In this document: positions 34,917-46,306 of the stretch, in pieces
Layout: each line of letters opens with the position of its first letter
How positions within the stretch are numbered: the stretch's first letter is position 1
Program-made: the position numbers and the translations under genes
Assembly: GCF_016808335.1 (NCBI RefSeq)
Contig: NC_053149.1
Location: 19,626,733-19,690,732 of the forward strand
Reading direction: 5' to 3'
Length of the DNA stretch: 64,000 nt
Origin: Panicum virgatum
Lineage: Eukaryota; Streptophyta; Magnoliopsida; Poales; Poaceae
Notes under the pieces: model-generated
What the model was told of the DNA's origin: nothing
What the model saw: the letters and a program-made list of their open reading frames with translations, nothing else
Databases searched by the model: none

Positions 34917-36813
34917 ATGGACCCGCGACACACAGACACAGAAGACAAACAGTTCCTGTTGAATATGACCTCGCCAAACATCCAGCCAGCATCGGCAGCC
35001 TTGCCGTTGACTCCACCGGCACCACAGGCAGTATCAGCTGGTGGCCAACAAATCAACTGGGCATCCAAGATTGCTGAGGTGATGAGAGATCAATTTGGTT
35101 TGAAGCCAAAGCAGCAGAATCTGATGTACAGAACTCCATATCCAGCTGCTTATGACCAACTGCCATTGCCCTACAAGTACAAGCTTCCAGATTTCACCAA
35201 GTTTTCTGGACAGGGGGAAGTCTCCACCGTGGAACATATCAACAGATTCATTGTACAGTGTGGAGAAGCAGCTCAACAAGACGCATTAAAAGTGCATTTG
35301 TTTTCTATGTCTTTGCCTGGATCGGCCTTTACGTGGTTCACTACGTTGACAGCCAACTCTATTATATACTGGGCCGATCTGGAGAAGAAGTTTCACCAGT
35401 TTTTCTACTCTGGTGTAGAGGAGATGAAGCTGACCGATTTGACCAACCTGAGGCAAAGAAACGATGAATCGGTCACCGCCTTCATTCAGAGGTTCAGAGA
35501 TGTCAAGAACCGGTGCTTTAGTCTGGTTCTATCTGATCAACAGCTAGCAGAGGTTGCCTTCCAGGGACTCCTACCATACATCAAGGAGAAGTATGCTTTC
35601 CAGGAGTTCTACAGCATTATTCAGATGGCTAATAGGATGACAAGGGAGGCAAAACCATATGAGCAGAAGAGGAGCAACTACCAGAAGAAAGTCAACTTTG
35701 TTGACTGCTCAGATACTTCTGACTCAGATGATGATCAGATGGTGGGATCGGCTGAATGGGTTCAGAATAATAAGAAGCCGATCTTATGTCCTTTCGGCAA
35801 CAAAGAACCTGAGAAGTATGGGTTCGATATTACCAAGGCTGACAAGATCTTCGACCTGTTGCTGTCAGAGGGGCAGATCAAGCTGAAGCCATACCATAAA
35901 ATCCCAACAGATCAAGAGTTGAAGAATATCAAGTACTGCAAGTGGCACAATGCAATGTCTCATGATACCAATGAGTGCAAAGTGTTTCGTTAGCAGATAC
36001 AATCGGCTATAGAGCAGGGTAGGATCAAGTTTGAGACACCCAAAAAGCCGATGAAGATTGATGGGCATCCGTTTCCAGCAAATATGGTAGATGTTGGAAA
36101 GAAGGGTAATGCTTTACAAACAAAGATGCTTACACCACAATCGGCCAAGGAGTTTGGTGCTGTTGATCCCAAAGCACAGATAGCGGCCGATGAAGCTAAA
36201 GGCAAAGGGCCGCAACAGAGAGAAGAATCAGTAGTGCCTAAGAAGAAGGTCACATCTCAGATGCTGTTGAACAAGTTCCAGCGTGATCAAGAAAGAATAC
36301 AGTACCGGAAAGAATCTACACAATGACGTGAAGGGCATTGGAAGTGTCCTTTCTTTGTGTACTATTGGGAAGAAAAGTTGACTCTGCCGACGGTGGATAA
36401 TTGTCTAGAGTGCAATGGTTTCTATCGTGAAGACTGGTCGTACAAGAAGCCACGTTTCGACCAGAGGCCTCGGGGGCCGATCATTAGAGAGAGAGAGGTG
36501 ATGATAGACACGTCTCTGTACATGATCGGCTGGGGGCAGGGTTTCTGTGCATGATCGGCTGGGGGGCAGGACCATGCTACGTGATCCTACAGGAGGAAGG
36601 ATTTCTGCTGATGAACAAGTTGAACAAGCTGCTACTGCTCAAGTTCCTGATGAATACCCACACCGCAGAGATCCAGAAAGAGTGTCTGTGCATGATAACA
36701 TTGATCGGCCTCGATGGTGTCCGGGAAACCTAACCAGATCACAGAAAAAGGCGAGTTCAAAGTCTACGTCAGATAGAGGCACTGGAGGAAGAAGAAAGAA
36801 GAGAGGCTTCTAG
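34917..36813 (+). pseudogene. Gag region of the Tat element
   Basis: An open frame of 358 codons (34917-35990) contains a retrotransposon gag core (YKLPDFTKFSGQGEVSTVEH, LPGSAFTWFTTL, FIQRFRDVKNRCF). It is stopped by TAG at 35991-35993, continues in phase to a TGA at 36324-36326, and continues again with a Cys-bearing block (WKCPFFVYYW...CLEC). Around 36510-36560 a segment containing catgatcggctggggg is duplicated and the reading shifts one phase. The continuation then runs to 36813 and ends in a basic RRKKRGF-like tail. Gag forms the virus-like particle; this copy cannot make it intact. Confidence 0.75.
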
Positions 36814-36950
36814 GGGGGAGTCAGATATGAAGTCTGGCGTGTCAAGTCAAAAGTTGATGAGGGACAACAATCAGAATCATCGGCTACATCCGTTAATGTA
36901 ACTTCCATGCTTTTACCAATCCAAGCAGTCGGTTCTCCCAACCATTCCTA

Positions 36951-39900
36951 ATGGATGAGTTCCTAGAAGATGAAGGGAAGTTGGGGCACGGGTTCACATC
37001 GGCCGATGCATTGGAGGAAGTAGATATTGGAGATGGAGATAGACCAAGGCCGACGTTTATTAGTGCTAAGTTAGATCCCGAGTACAAGCAGGAGTTAGTG
37101 AAGCTGTTGAAAGAGTACAAAGATTGTTTTGCTTGGGAATATTATGAGATGCCAGGTTTGGATCGATCTATTGTTGAACATCATTTGCCTATCAAGCCTG
37201 GGTATCGGCCACATCAGCAAGGTTCAAGGCGGTGCAATCCTAAGATCTTACCAGATATGAAGGCTGAGATCACAAAGTTAATAGAAGCAAAGTTCATCAG
37301 GCAATGCAGATATGCTGAAAGGATATCCAATGTGGTTCCTGTATATAAGAAGAATGGGAAGCTACGTGTGTGCATTGACTTCAGGAATCTCAATTAAGCT
37401 ATGCCGATGGATGGTTACCCAATGCCAGTTGCCGATATGTTGGTAGATGTTGATGCAGGACATAAAGTGACCAGTTTTATGGATGGTAATGATGGGTATA
37501 ATCAAATAATCATGGCTGAGGAAGATATTCATAAAACTGCATTCAGATGTCCAGGGCATGTCATTTTGTTCGAATGGATTGTTATGACTTTTGGTTTGAA
37601 GAACGCTGGAGCAACATACCAGAGGGCCATGAATTACATCTTCCATGAGATCATCGGCAAGATTGTTGAGATTTATATTGATGATGTTGTGGTGAAATCC
37701 AAGGGGTACCAAGCGCATTTAGCCGACTTGCGCAAAGCTTTGGAATGTACCAGGAGACATGGATTGAAAATGAATCCTAACAAGTGTGCATTTGGTGTGT
37801 TGGCTGGACAGTTCCTTGGATTCATGGTGCATGAGAGAGGGATCGAGATCAGTCAGAAGACTATTGCCGCCATTAACAAAGTAGTGGCTCCGGAGACAAA
37901 AGTTGAACTTCAATCGTTGATCGGCAAGATTAATTTTATTCGGAGATTCATTGCTAATCTATTCGGTAAAATACATTCGTTCAGTCCTTTATTGAAGTTG
38001 AAGGCCGATCAGAAGTTTGTATGGGGAGAGGCATAGCAAAAGGCGTTGGATGAAATCAAACAGTATCTAACATCGCCTCCTGTGTTGGTTCCACCGCAAA
38101 AGCACAAGCCGTTTAAGTTATATTTATTAGCTGATGAACGTGCTATCGGATCGGCCCTTATTCAGGAGTTTGAGGGAAAAGAGCGCGTGATATATTTCAT
38201 CAGTAGAAGACTCTTAGATGCTGAAACCAGGTATTCTCCTGTTGAAAGATTATGTCTTTGCTTATACTTTTCTTGTACCAAGCTTAAACATTATTTATTA
38301 TAGGCTGAGTGTGTTGTGGTGAGCAAAGATGATGTTATTAAATACATGCTCTCGTTGCCGATTCTGAGTGGGAGAATTGGAAAGTGGATTTTGGCCTTGT
38401 CTGAGTTTGATTTGAGATATGAATCGGCTAAGGCAGTTAAGGGACAAGTTATGGCCGATTTTTTTGTTCAGCATTGTGGGCCAGAATTGGGAGTTGTTGA
38501 TCTAGTTCCATGGACATTATTCTTTGATGGTTCATCATGTGGAGTTGGATATGGTATTGGCATTGTTTTGGTGTCGCCTCGGGGGGCAACATTTGAGTTG
38601 TCTTTTCCGATAGAAGCTACTGCTACCAACAATAAGGCTGAGTACCAGGCTTTGCTTAAAGGAATTCGGCTGTTGCAAGGAATCGGAACTGATGCAGTTG
38701 AAATATTTGGGGATTCCATGCTGGTGGTTAATCAGTTGATTGGCATATATGAGTGTAAAGATGATGTCTTACGAGTTTATCATGAAGAGTGCTGCCAATT
38801 GCTGAAAGAATTCAAGAAAGTGACCATCGAACATGTACCCAAACTTTACAATGGAGATGCTAATCGGTTGGCACATCATGCTTCTGGTTATCGGCCGATA
38901 GGAGGTGTGATGACTTTGGAGTTGCCTACTAATGATTGGAGGAAAGAGATTGTAGAATATTTAGAAAATTCTTCCAAGAAAGTAAGCCGAAGAATCAGGT
39001 TTCAGGCAACTAAATATGTGTTGCTCGAAAGAGAGCTATATTATCGGACAATTGATGGAGTTTTACTCAGATGTCTTGACAAAGAGGAAGCTAAGATCCT
39101 GATGGGAGAGATACATGAGGGTGTATGTGGTTCACATCAATCGGCATACAAAATGAAGTGGGTAATCAGGAGGAACGGATACTTTTGGCCAACCATGTTA
39201 GAAGATTGCTTCGCTTATTATAAAGGTTGTCAAGGGTGTCAGAAATTTGGGAATGTGCAGAGAGCACCGGCGTCGGCTATGAATCCTATTATTAAGCTGT
39301 GGCCGTTCAGAGGATGGGGAATTGATTTGATTGGACAGATTTATCCGCCATCTAGTAAAAATCACAAGTTTATACTAGTAGCCACAGATTATTTCACCAA
39401 ATGGGTGGAAGCAATTCCTCTGAAGACTGTGACATCCAAGGAGATGATTGAATTTGTGAAAGAGCATATTGTTTATCGGTTTGGTACTCCACAAACCATT
39501 ACGACCGATCAGGACAGTATGTTTATTTCAGAGAAATTTGGAGGGTTTGCTGCAAGTATGGGAATTAAATTGTTAAATTCTTCTCCATATTATGCTCAAG
39601 CCAATGGCTAGGTAGAAGCTTCCAATAAAGGGATCATTAAGTTGATTAAGAGGAAAATTGAAGAATAGCCAAAGAGATGGCATACGACTCTTAATAAAGC
39701 TTTGTGGGCCTATAGGATGTCTTGCCATGGGGCTACTAAAGTGTCTCCATATCAGCTAGTTTATGGACATGAAGCTATACTTCCTTGGGAAACTAGACTC
39801 GGTTCCAGACGGGTTACATTCCAGGATCAGTTGACAGCCGATGATTATACTGCGCTAATGAAGGATGAGTTGGAAGATTTGGTTGTGCATCAGTTGAAAG

Positions 39901-40193
39901 CTCTCATCAATATTGAGGCTAATAAGGCTAGAGTGAGCCAATGGTATGATAAGAAAGTCAAAGGCAAAACTTTTGACCAGGGAGACTTGGTGTGGAAACT
40001 GGTTTTGCCGATAGGAACAAAAGATCCCAAATCCGGCAAATGGTCTCCAACATGGGAAGGGCCGTACAAGATTAGTAGATGTGTTCCTGGAAATGCATAC
40101 ATTCTGGAGACATTGGAGGGAGAAGAATTTTTCAGCGCACTTCACGGCAAATATTTAAAGAAATATTACCCAAGTGTTTGGGTGGATGCATAG
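36951..40193 (+). pseudogene. Pol region (RT, two RNases H, integrase) of the Tat element
   Basis: All parts are in one phase. Reverse transcriptase (36951-37760) has CIDFRNLN, FMDGNDGYNQI and the catalytic YIDD (IYIDDVVVKS). The Gypsy RNase H (38046-38300) is weak at its acidic residues. The archaeal-type RNase H (about 38490-38900) keeps Asp (FFDGSS), Glu (NNKAEYQAL), Asp (FGDSMLVV) and Asp (GDANRLAHH). Integrase (39090-40193) has a His/Cys zinc finger (H...H...CQGC) and the acidic triad in GIDLIG, TTDQDSMF and the EASNK block. Stops lie at 37396-37398 (TAA), 38034-38036, 38301-38303, 39609-39611 and 39666-39668 (all TAG). No frameshift is needed across 3.2 kb, so damage is nearly all point nonsense changes. 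Confidence 0.9.
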
Positions 40194-40534
40194 CCGATTA
40201 CGTGAGAAGATCGGTTGGGTTCAGAGTAGCCGATACAGAAAGTGTATCGCCTTTAGTGCAAAAAAACAAGGAAAGACTTGATCGTATCGTAATGCATTCA
40301 AGTGTTTTTGTGGCCAATATGACATATATTGCCCTTAGATCAAAAATCAAATCTAGAACATGTGGTTCAGATTTAATCTAATTTTATGTTTGATTTTGGA
40401 TAACGAAAAGGTGTTGGTTTGTTCGGCGCAATTGCAAGGTAGAAATCAGTATGAAACACAATAAAGTTAAGAGACGAGAGCCAATGGGGGAAGCCAGTTC
40501 ATTGATTATATTTACAAAAGAGCCAGATATGCTA
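40194..40534. other. Spacer after pol of the Tat element
   Basis: Non-coding sequence between the integrase stop and the stop codon of the antisense gene. Nothing further is seen. Confidence 0.4.
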
Positions 40535-41278
40535 TTACATGCTACAACCTAATCTTTCTCCTCCGAAGAGGTTGCTGATGACCCCCTCCAGACACACGTC
40601 GGCGACGATGGCATCGGCGGGAAGGCTGACATCATCAACCAACTCATCGAAGGTGTTCCGCGCCTCTCCCCACTCGGGGAAGACTGGCTCCCATTGCTGG
40701 TAGTCCGCCCCGGACATGTGGGAGATGACGGCGATGGCCCTGGCAGCGCTCGCATGGACCCCATACTCGGCGAGCTCCGTGATACACGCTGGGATGTTCC
40801 GAAGGCGTGCGGCGACGGTGCTTCCCCTCGCATTAACCGAGTCAAACGCGACTCGGGAGGCGTCCAGAAGGTTTTGGACCTGCGACTCCAAGTCTGGGAA
40901 AGAAAGGATTAGAGCGGAAGATGTGAAGAAGAAATTGCTGAAGAAAGACATGGCCGGAAATCTTACTGGCAGCCTTGGTGTCGGCGTTGATGAGCTGGCC
41001 GCAGACAACGACCTGATCCGTCTGTGCCCAGTCAAGATCGCGGCGGGCTTCGTTGAGCTGGCGGAGGAGGTTGCGGATGTAGTCCTGGGTGCCCTCATCT
41101 AGGGCCCGGATGTTGGGGGGAGCTCCATGGCGGCATAACTACAGAGAAGAACAGATGGTCAAAGGCAAACCTGAGGTGCAACATTGGCGGAAAAGAGAAC
41201 GATGTCTTACCCCAAACGGGGACAGAGCGGCGGAGGAGCATCGGAGGAACCCTCGCCGATGCGCTTGTTGCTGGCCAT
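40535..41278 (-). pseudogene. Antisense spliced gene (aORF) in the Tat element
   Basis: Three exon-like blocks with good splice sites lie on the strand opposite to pol: 41278-41211 (starts ATG; donor GTAAGA), 41138-40967 (acceptor tctctgtag; donor GTAAGA) and 40893-40535 (acceptor tttcccag; TAA stop). Exons 2 and 3 join in phase and give about 176 residues with a helical, Ala/Leu-rich middle (DYIRNLLRQLNEARRDLDWA, then ARLRNIPACITELAEYGVHA). The C-terminal part resembles the proteins annotated as putative gypsy-type transposon proteins in grasses. Exon 1 joins exon 2 out of phase, so one small indel or another first exon is needed. Function is unknown; antisense genes near the 3' LTR are known for Grande/Retand-like Tat elements. 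Confidence 0.6.
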
Positions 41279-41650
41279 TTGTTGAGGCTAGGGTTTTTTT
41301 AGGCTTGAAGAGGAAGAAGGCAAGGAAAGGCTCTGGCCGATGAAGAGACTGCAGTGCCGATGGGGCGATTTATAGCCCAAGATTGGGAAGATGAATCGGT
41401 TGCGTGCACCGACATGGCCTTTACTCCTGGCTTCAATCGAGGGACATATGGGTAAAAAGATGGAAGGTGGATCAGCAGATTCCCGTTGTGCGGACAAGAA
41501 GGTGAAAGGCTGAGGGCAAAAAAGAGATTTTTACTCGCCACCCGCACGGAAAGCGAGATGGCAGTGAGTGAAGAGACCGTTCAACAGCGTAATCATGGCA
41601 AGACTTAATTTCAAAGTAAAAAGAACATTTTACTCCGAAATTGGGTGGCA
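41279..41650. other. Promoter side of the antisense gene, end of Tat interior
   Basis: The stretch contains a possible TATA on the minus strand (gctataaatcgccc, plus coordinates about 41368-41381), 90-100 bp upstream of the antisense ATG. It ends with a purine-rich attgggtggca just before the LTR, the expected place of a polypurine tract. Confidence 0.45.
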
Positions 41651-42673
41651 TGTGTTGACACCAAATTTTGGCACGTGTCAAGAAGGCGTGTTGAAGAGGA
41701 GAAAAACTTCTGCGTTGTATGATCGGTGGATTTGGGAGAATGATCGTGTGCCACGGTCAAAGATCTTGCTGACCGAAGGGGTGGAAGTTGACCAGATATT
41801 TTGGCTTCGGTTTGGCAAGAATTATCTTATTTTTAGAAGTAGTTTTTATTCCCTAGAATAGAATCATGCTTTGCCGTAATCGGCTAGGATTGTGTTAGAG
41901 AGGGGTATAAATATGGACCCCCAGCCATTGTGAAAGATTGATACACATATAAACAAACAAACTTTACTATTCACAATTTACTTTCTTGTCGGCGACTTCG
42001 CCATCTTTTTTCTTCTCGCGAGCTCTTTCAAGCCGATCAAGGACGTCTCACCATTCGAGCGACTTGGTTTGCTGGTAAGTTTTTGTTTACCGAGTAAATC
42101 TGAGCTTTAGCTTCCGGACGCATCGCTGTTGCTTCGTTCAGATCTATTCAAAATTTACCGAAATTATCTAAGCTTTGATCTCATATTGCTGTTTTCTCAT
42201 TTAGATTAATTCACAAACTACCCCGCTTAGTGATCTGTTTAATTGGTTGTAAGCTCCTTGTTTATTACGATAAACCATGTAAAGTCGATTAGATTGAATC
42301 ATAAGCTTAGCTTTGTCCAGATCCACACATTCGTGGGTTTGTACATTGTTACTCGGCACGCGTCGGCTTTAGATCTAGCCGTCCCGGTTGCTCATCGGCA
42401 TCGACAGCTTATTGCCGATCCATAATACATTGCTTTTATTACACTCTCATCTCGCACGATCTTTTGTCGCCTTTGAATCGGCAGGGCCTTGCCGATACCC
42501 CGCGTAAGAGTGATTCGAAAATCCAGCCGATACACTCTTGAATTTGACGGTTTGCTATTTCCTTGTCAATTTATAGGTCAAATTGACTGACACGCCTTGG
42601 TTCAAATCAGTGCAGTCCGGGATTGGCGTACGAGGCTCCTGGGCTTGGTGTGTGATCATCTCGCGTCAACACA
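41651..42673 (+). repeat. 3' LTR of the Tat element (1023 bp)
   Basis: It begins TGTGTTGACACC and ends GCGTCAACACA, giving a perfect 8-bp inverted terminus TGTGTTGA/TCAACACA. A promoter-like tataaatatgg is at about 41906. No second copy exists in the window. The following 42674-42933 holds nothing I can assign. Confidence 0.8.
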
Positions 42674-42933
42674 TAGTCACAGATCTAGCACAAGTGCAAG
42701 ATCACAAGCTAAAAGACGGAGCAAAAGGTCACAATCTAACAAATCCAACAGAAGGCAACTTGTGGCTCGAAGCTAACAGATCAGATCAAGCGCACCGCCT
42801 TGGGTCTTCTGCCGACTTGGACAGAGCAAATGGACGGAGCAAGAACGATGGAGTATCCGGCATGCAGCCCTCGTTGGTTGCGGCAGCAAGCGACGGGAGC
42901 AAGACCAGCTCGCGCGGTGGCCAAGGACGCGCG

Positions 42934-44174
42934 TGTTGACGGTCCTTAAGTCAGAAATAAAGCCATCAACTCCTGCATCTTTTCGTAAAATGTAATCACC
43001 AAAAGTAGTTATAGGACTTATTTTTAATTATTTCCACGAGTTTTGGTGATTCTTGGATTACAGGCACTCATACACATAATAAGGAAAAAACAGACAAAAG
43101 ACGCAACACAATTGCACAGAATATCCAACGCTGTGTCATACATACAAAGAGGGCCCACAAACCGGACCAAACCGACCAACCAAGCCCCGGCACCAACCAT
43201 CTGACATCAGGACCCACCAGGCAACAACCCAGACGAAGGCGGTGGCCAAAGGCGGCCAAGGGTGGTCGGCCGACCCCACCTGGAGGCCTCTCCAGGAGAT
43301 TTTTGGCGGGAACGTCGTTCTTATCCTCTAGAAGGCAGTTGTCAATGTTCCCATATTTGTTGAGGGCGGGAACCGACCTTTGGAGCTATAAAAGGGGCCT
43401 CCACACACCCTCTCAAGCATTCACAATTCCCATTTCATTCTCATACACTTCAAGGAGGAGAAGTAGTAGTAGTGTTCCACTTGTATCTTTAGAGTAGGGA
43501 GTGTGCGAGGAGGAGGATCGGAGAAGAGCCGGACTTGTCGGCCTCTCTTCATCTTGTACCTCGACGGGTACGAATCACTTGAGTAAGTATCCGGAGTTCA
43601 TCTTCTGTTAAGTTCTTGGTTAAGTATTCTTAAGTTATTTATTCATTTACGGGTTCATCGTACGTTCTTGTAACGTATGCTCTGGTAGAGGGCCCTTGAT
43701 AAAGACGGGTAACCCTGTACGCCGCGAGAGTAGTAATCAAAGGATTAGACATGGTGTCTAGGCCCTAGACTGCCTTTGTTTGCCTCGTACTCCACAGTAT
43801 TGTGGGGTAGACCGCAGATGGTGACAGTCCTGTCGGACTGGTATGAAGCTGCTTCATGGTTAGTGCACTCCCCCCTATCCGGGTACGGCATAGAGCAACA
43901 AGCTGGAGGTCCCTAACAGTACCTGGGTCAGACCGGTGCCTGAAGTAAACGAGTGAAAGCCTAAGTCTACCTTACCTTGATCCTTATCTTTTGATAAACC
44001 ACACTACCCGAAGCTCTCCTACTTCTTGTTCTCCTGGGTTAAACTAGCCAGAAGATCGTTACACCTCCGTTCCCTGTGAAAATACGATACCCTGAATACT
44101 CTCCGGGTGAAGTGCTACAACGGTATCTTCTGTGCACTCGCGGATTATTCTGTGAACGTTAAGAAATACCAACA
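42934..44174 (+). repeat. LTR copy 1 of the gag-only Gypsy-type element
   Basis: It begins TGTTGACGG and ends ATACCAACA, with the inverted terminus TGTTG/CAACA. The TATA box is gctataaaagg (about 43385), followed by a conserved leader (cattcacaattcccatttca). The first 364 bp have no counterpart in copy 2. Confidence 0.75.
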
Positions 44175-44183
44175 AGCATTTCT

Positions 44184-44274
44184 TGCGCCATTGCCGGGGA
44201 CGAGCTTAAAAACCCTATTCCTAGTAATTGTGCTAAGAAACGTCAACAAGTATTTTTGGCGCCGTTGCCGGGGA
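44184..44274 (+). promoter_or_regulatory. Duplicated primer-binding site (tRNA-Asp)
   Basis: TGGCGCCGTTGCCGGGGA at 44257-44274 is the complement of the 3' end of plant tRNA-Asp including CCA (18 of 18). A degenerate version (tgcgccattgccgggga) lies at 44184-44200, nine bases after the LTR end. Both are preceded by caacaagYatt, so a segment of about 73 bp covering LTR end plus primer site was duplicated, and the distal copy is the better match. Confidence 0.75.
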
Positions 44275-44369
44275 ACAGTTGCTATAGTTATCTTCGAACC
44301 TAATTTGCCAGTGTATCTTTTCTTTTACCTTTTCTTTTTTTACCCCATCTTTGATTTTATCCTTATACC

Positions 44370-45743
44370 ATGTCACACCCTTCTATCCACCAACTCACTA
44401 CCGTCGAGGATGAGTTCTCAGAGCCATCAACCTCTCCAAAGCCTTTCATGGTTTCTGGCTATGAACTTGATCCTGACATCATTGCCATGGTTCGAGGACG
44501 AACCTTCTCTGGTCTAGGAATTGAAGATCCCTACCATCATTTACTAGAGTTCAAGGAACTGTGTTCGTACTTGGTAATCCCAAGCATGTCACAGGAAACC
44601 TTGAGGTGGAAGTTGTTCCCCTTTTCTCTCGTAGAGAAGGCGGAACAATGGTACACTCACAACGTGGGGAATGCGAATGGTGATTGGGAAGAGCTCCGAG
44701 ATGACTTTTGTCTCTCGTTCTCTTCCTTATCCGACGAAGCATCTCGACGAGGTGACAACATTGCATTTAAACAATTAGAGAAGGAGTCCATAGGTGCAGC
44801 TTGGGCTAGATTCTCACACCTTTTAGCATCAAGCCTAGACTGGTCTATACCCGATGACATATCCTTGCACATGTTTTACACGGGATTAGACATGGACTCG
44901 GCCGACGATCTCGACATCGCCGCTGGTGGTTCGTTTGTCCATAGAACTCCAATAGAAGAAAGAGAAATCCTAGATCACATCTTAGGAAACTCTTCTTTTG
45001 TTGCTTATCCTTGCGAGCCCCAACAAGAGTCCCAATCGCACCTTGAGAGTAACTCATCAGCCGAATTCTACCCTTGCACATTCCAAGATTCGTCTGTTGA
45101 GCCCTTTCCCGAACCACGAACATCGAAGGAAGAAGAAATTCAACCTTCGAAGTTCTCTTTCCAATTTGAGGATGATCCTTATGAAGACCTTAGAAACACC
45201 TCGAATTACCTTCATTATAGGAGACCTACGACACCCCTTTATCCTTCCAGCAAATCCATGACCGAAGAATGGTTGAAGGAAGTGAGACGCTCCTCCAAGG
45301 CAATTCAAGTTAGCTCATCTTCCACGACATTCTATTGCTCTATAGGGGGGAATTCCGTAGAAGCCCTTCATGGCTCTACTGCCGAGGCTTGCATCATGTC
45401 TGAATTCCTCATGGAGACATTCATAGGAAGCATGCCTCTAGACCCGATCGACATAATCTTCCGAAGTCCTTCGGGACTATTCTTTGAATGTCGAGGGATC
45501 GCGCGGGCAGTGTCGGTCAAGATAGACAAAATCGAGGTCAAATTGGACTTTCACATCTATCTGATCCTCGATTTTGAAATTCTCATAGGCTGCCCTTTAG
45601 AAAAACTTCTCCAAGAAAAATCTTTGCAAGGGAGCTTCAACCATGATTCCGGGAAAACTGCTTACGCCACTCCTATCTCTTGCCTGGAAATTCCAATGGT
45701 AGAGCATCATCTCGACCACAACCCACTTGAAGAGATGATATAG
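44370..45743 (+). CDS. Gag-protease-like protein of an LTR element
   Basis: This is an open 457-residue frame. Residues about 25-200 form a retrotransposon gag core (LEFKELCSYLVIPSMSQETL, then RWKLFPFSLVEKAEQWY, then AWARFSHLLASSLDW). The C-terminal third resembles a Gypsy protease region (PSGLFFECRGIARAV, then KLDFHIYLILDFEILIGCPL). The catalytic DTGA motif is not seen. It follows the primer-binding site by about 95 bp, as gag should. A diverged second copy of the C-terminal segment lies downstream (about 45823-46200), offset by about 560 bp. Intactness despite missing pol suggests either recent activity in trans or chance. Confidence 0.7.
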   Translation: MSHPSIHQLTTVEDEFSEPSTSPKPFMVSGYELDPDIIAMVRGRTFSGLGIEDPYHHLLEFKELCSYLVIPSMSQETLRWKLFPFSLVEKAEQWYTHNVGNANGDWEELRDDFCLSFSSLSDEASRRGDNIAFKQLEKESIGAAWARFSHLLASSLDWSIPDDISLHMFYTGLDMDSADDLDIAAGGSFVHRTPIEEREILDHILGNSSFVAYPCEPQQESQSHLESNSSAEFYPCTFQDSSVEPFPEPRTSKEEEIQPSKFSFQFEDDPYEDLRNTSNYLHYRRPTTPLYPSSKSMTEEWLKEVRRSSKAIQVSSSSTTFYCSIGGNSVEALHGSTAEACIMSEFLMETFIGSMPLDPIDIIFRSPSGLFFECRGIARAVSVKIDKIEVKLDFHIYLILDFEILIGCPLEKLLQEKSLQGSFNHDSGKTAYATPISCLEIPMVEHHLDHNPLEEMI

Positions 45744-46306
45744 GAATCGTCATTCGTCTTCCCAAACACTGCTTCACCTCCCGATCCTCTCAATAAAGCA
45801 TCCCTCAAAGAGGACATGAGGGAGGAATGGACGGATGGAATAAGACACTTCTCCGAAGCAGTTTGGAGTAATTCGCCCTCCACGATCATTCCATGTTCTA
45901 TACAGGGAATCGCCATAGAAGTACACCATATTCCCAACATGAAGGGAAATATTATGCCATGACACTTAGCATACACCCTTCTGGGTAGTGTTGCGCCGAA
46001 GCCATCCGGCAAGCTCTTTGAAAGTTGTCCCTTTGGACACATTCTTGAATGCCGGGGGATTGTAAGTGTCGTGCCTGTCACAATAGACAAAATCGAGGTC
46101 AACCTAGACTTTCACATCTTTGATATCCTCGATTTTGATCTCTTGATAGGCTACCCCCTAGAGAACTTTCATCATTCACCTCTAGGGAGCCTTCATGAAA
46201 AGCTTGGGGAAATGACTTCTGCCTCACCTTGCTTAGAGAACCATGGTCTTCCATGATGGACCTTTTGAGATAGAAAACTCTTGGGCTAGGGAATCTAGTG
46301 AGGCAC
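45744..46306 (+). pseudogene. Diverged tandem copy of the protease-like segment
   Basis: After the stop at 45741-45743 a second version of the preceding 45264-45640 block appears at about 45823-46200. The corresponding anchors gaggtcaaattggactttca (45532) and gaggtcaacctagactttca (46092) are 560 bp apart. Its open part, 46071-46256, encodes IDKIEVNLDFHIFDILDFDL and LIGYPLE. Stops interrupt the rest. Confidence 0.65.

Larger units (their letters stand above)
34917..42673 (+). mobile_element. Ty3/Gypsy retrotransposon, Tat lineage, lacking 5' LTR
   Basis: The element consists of a gag region, reverse transcriptase, Gypsy RNase H, an additional archaeal-type RNase H, integrase, a non-coding spacer with an antisense gene, and a 3' LTR. 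The second RNase H before integrase is the established hallmark of the Tat (Retand/Ogre-type) lineage. No LTR or primer-binding site is found before gag, which begins directly after the 41-bp tandem array. No aspartic protease motif is seen between gag and reverse transcriptase. The copy is dead: stops interrupt every region. Confidence 0.85.
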
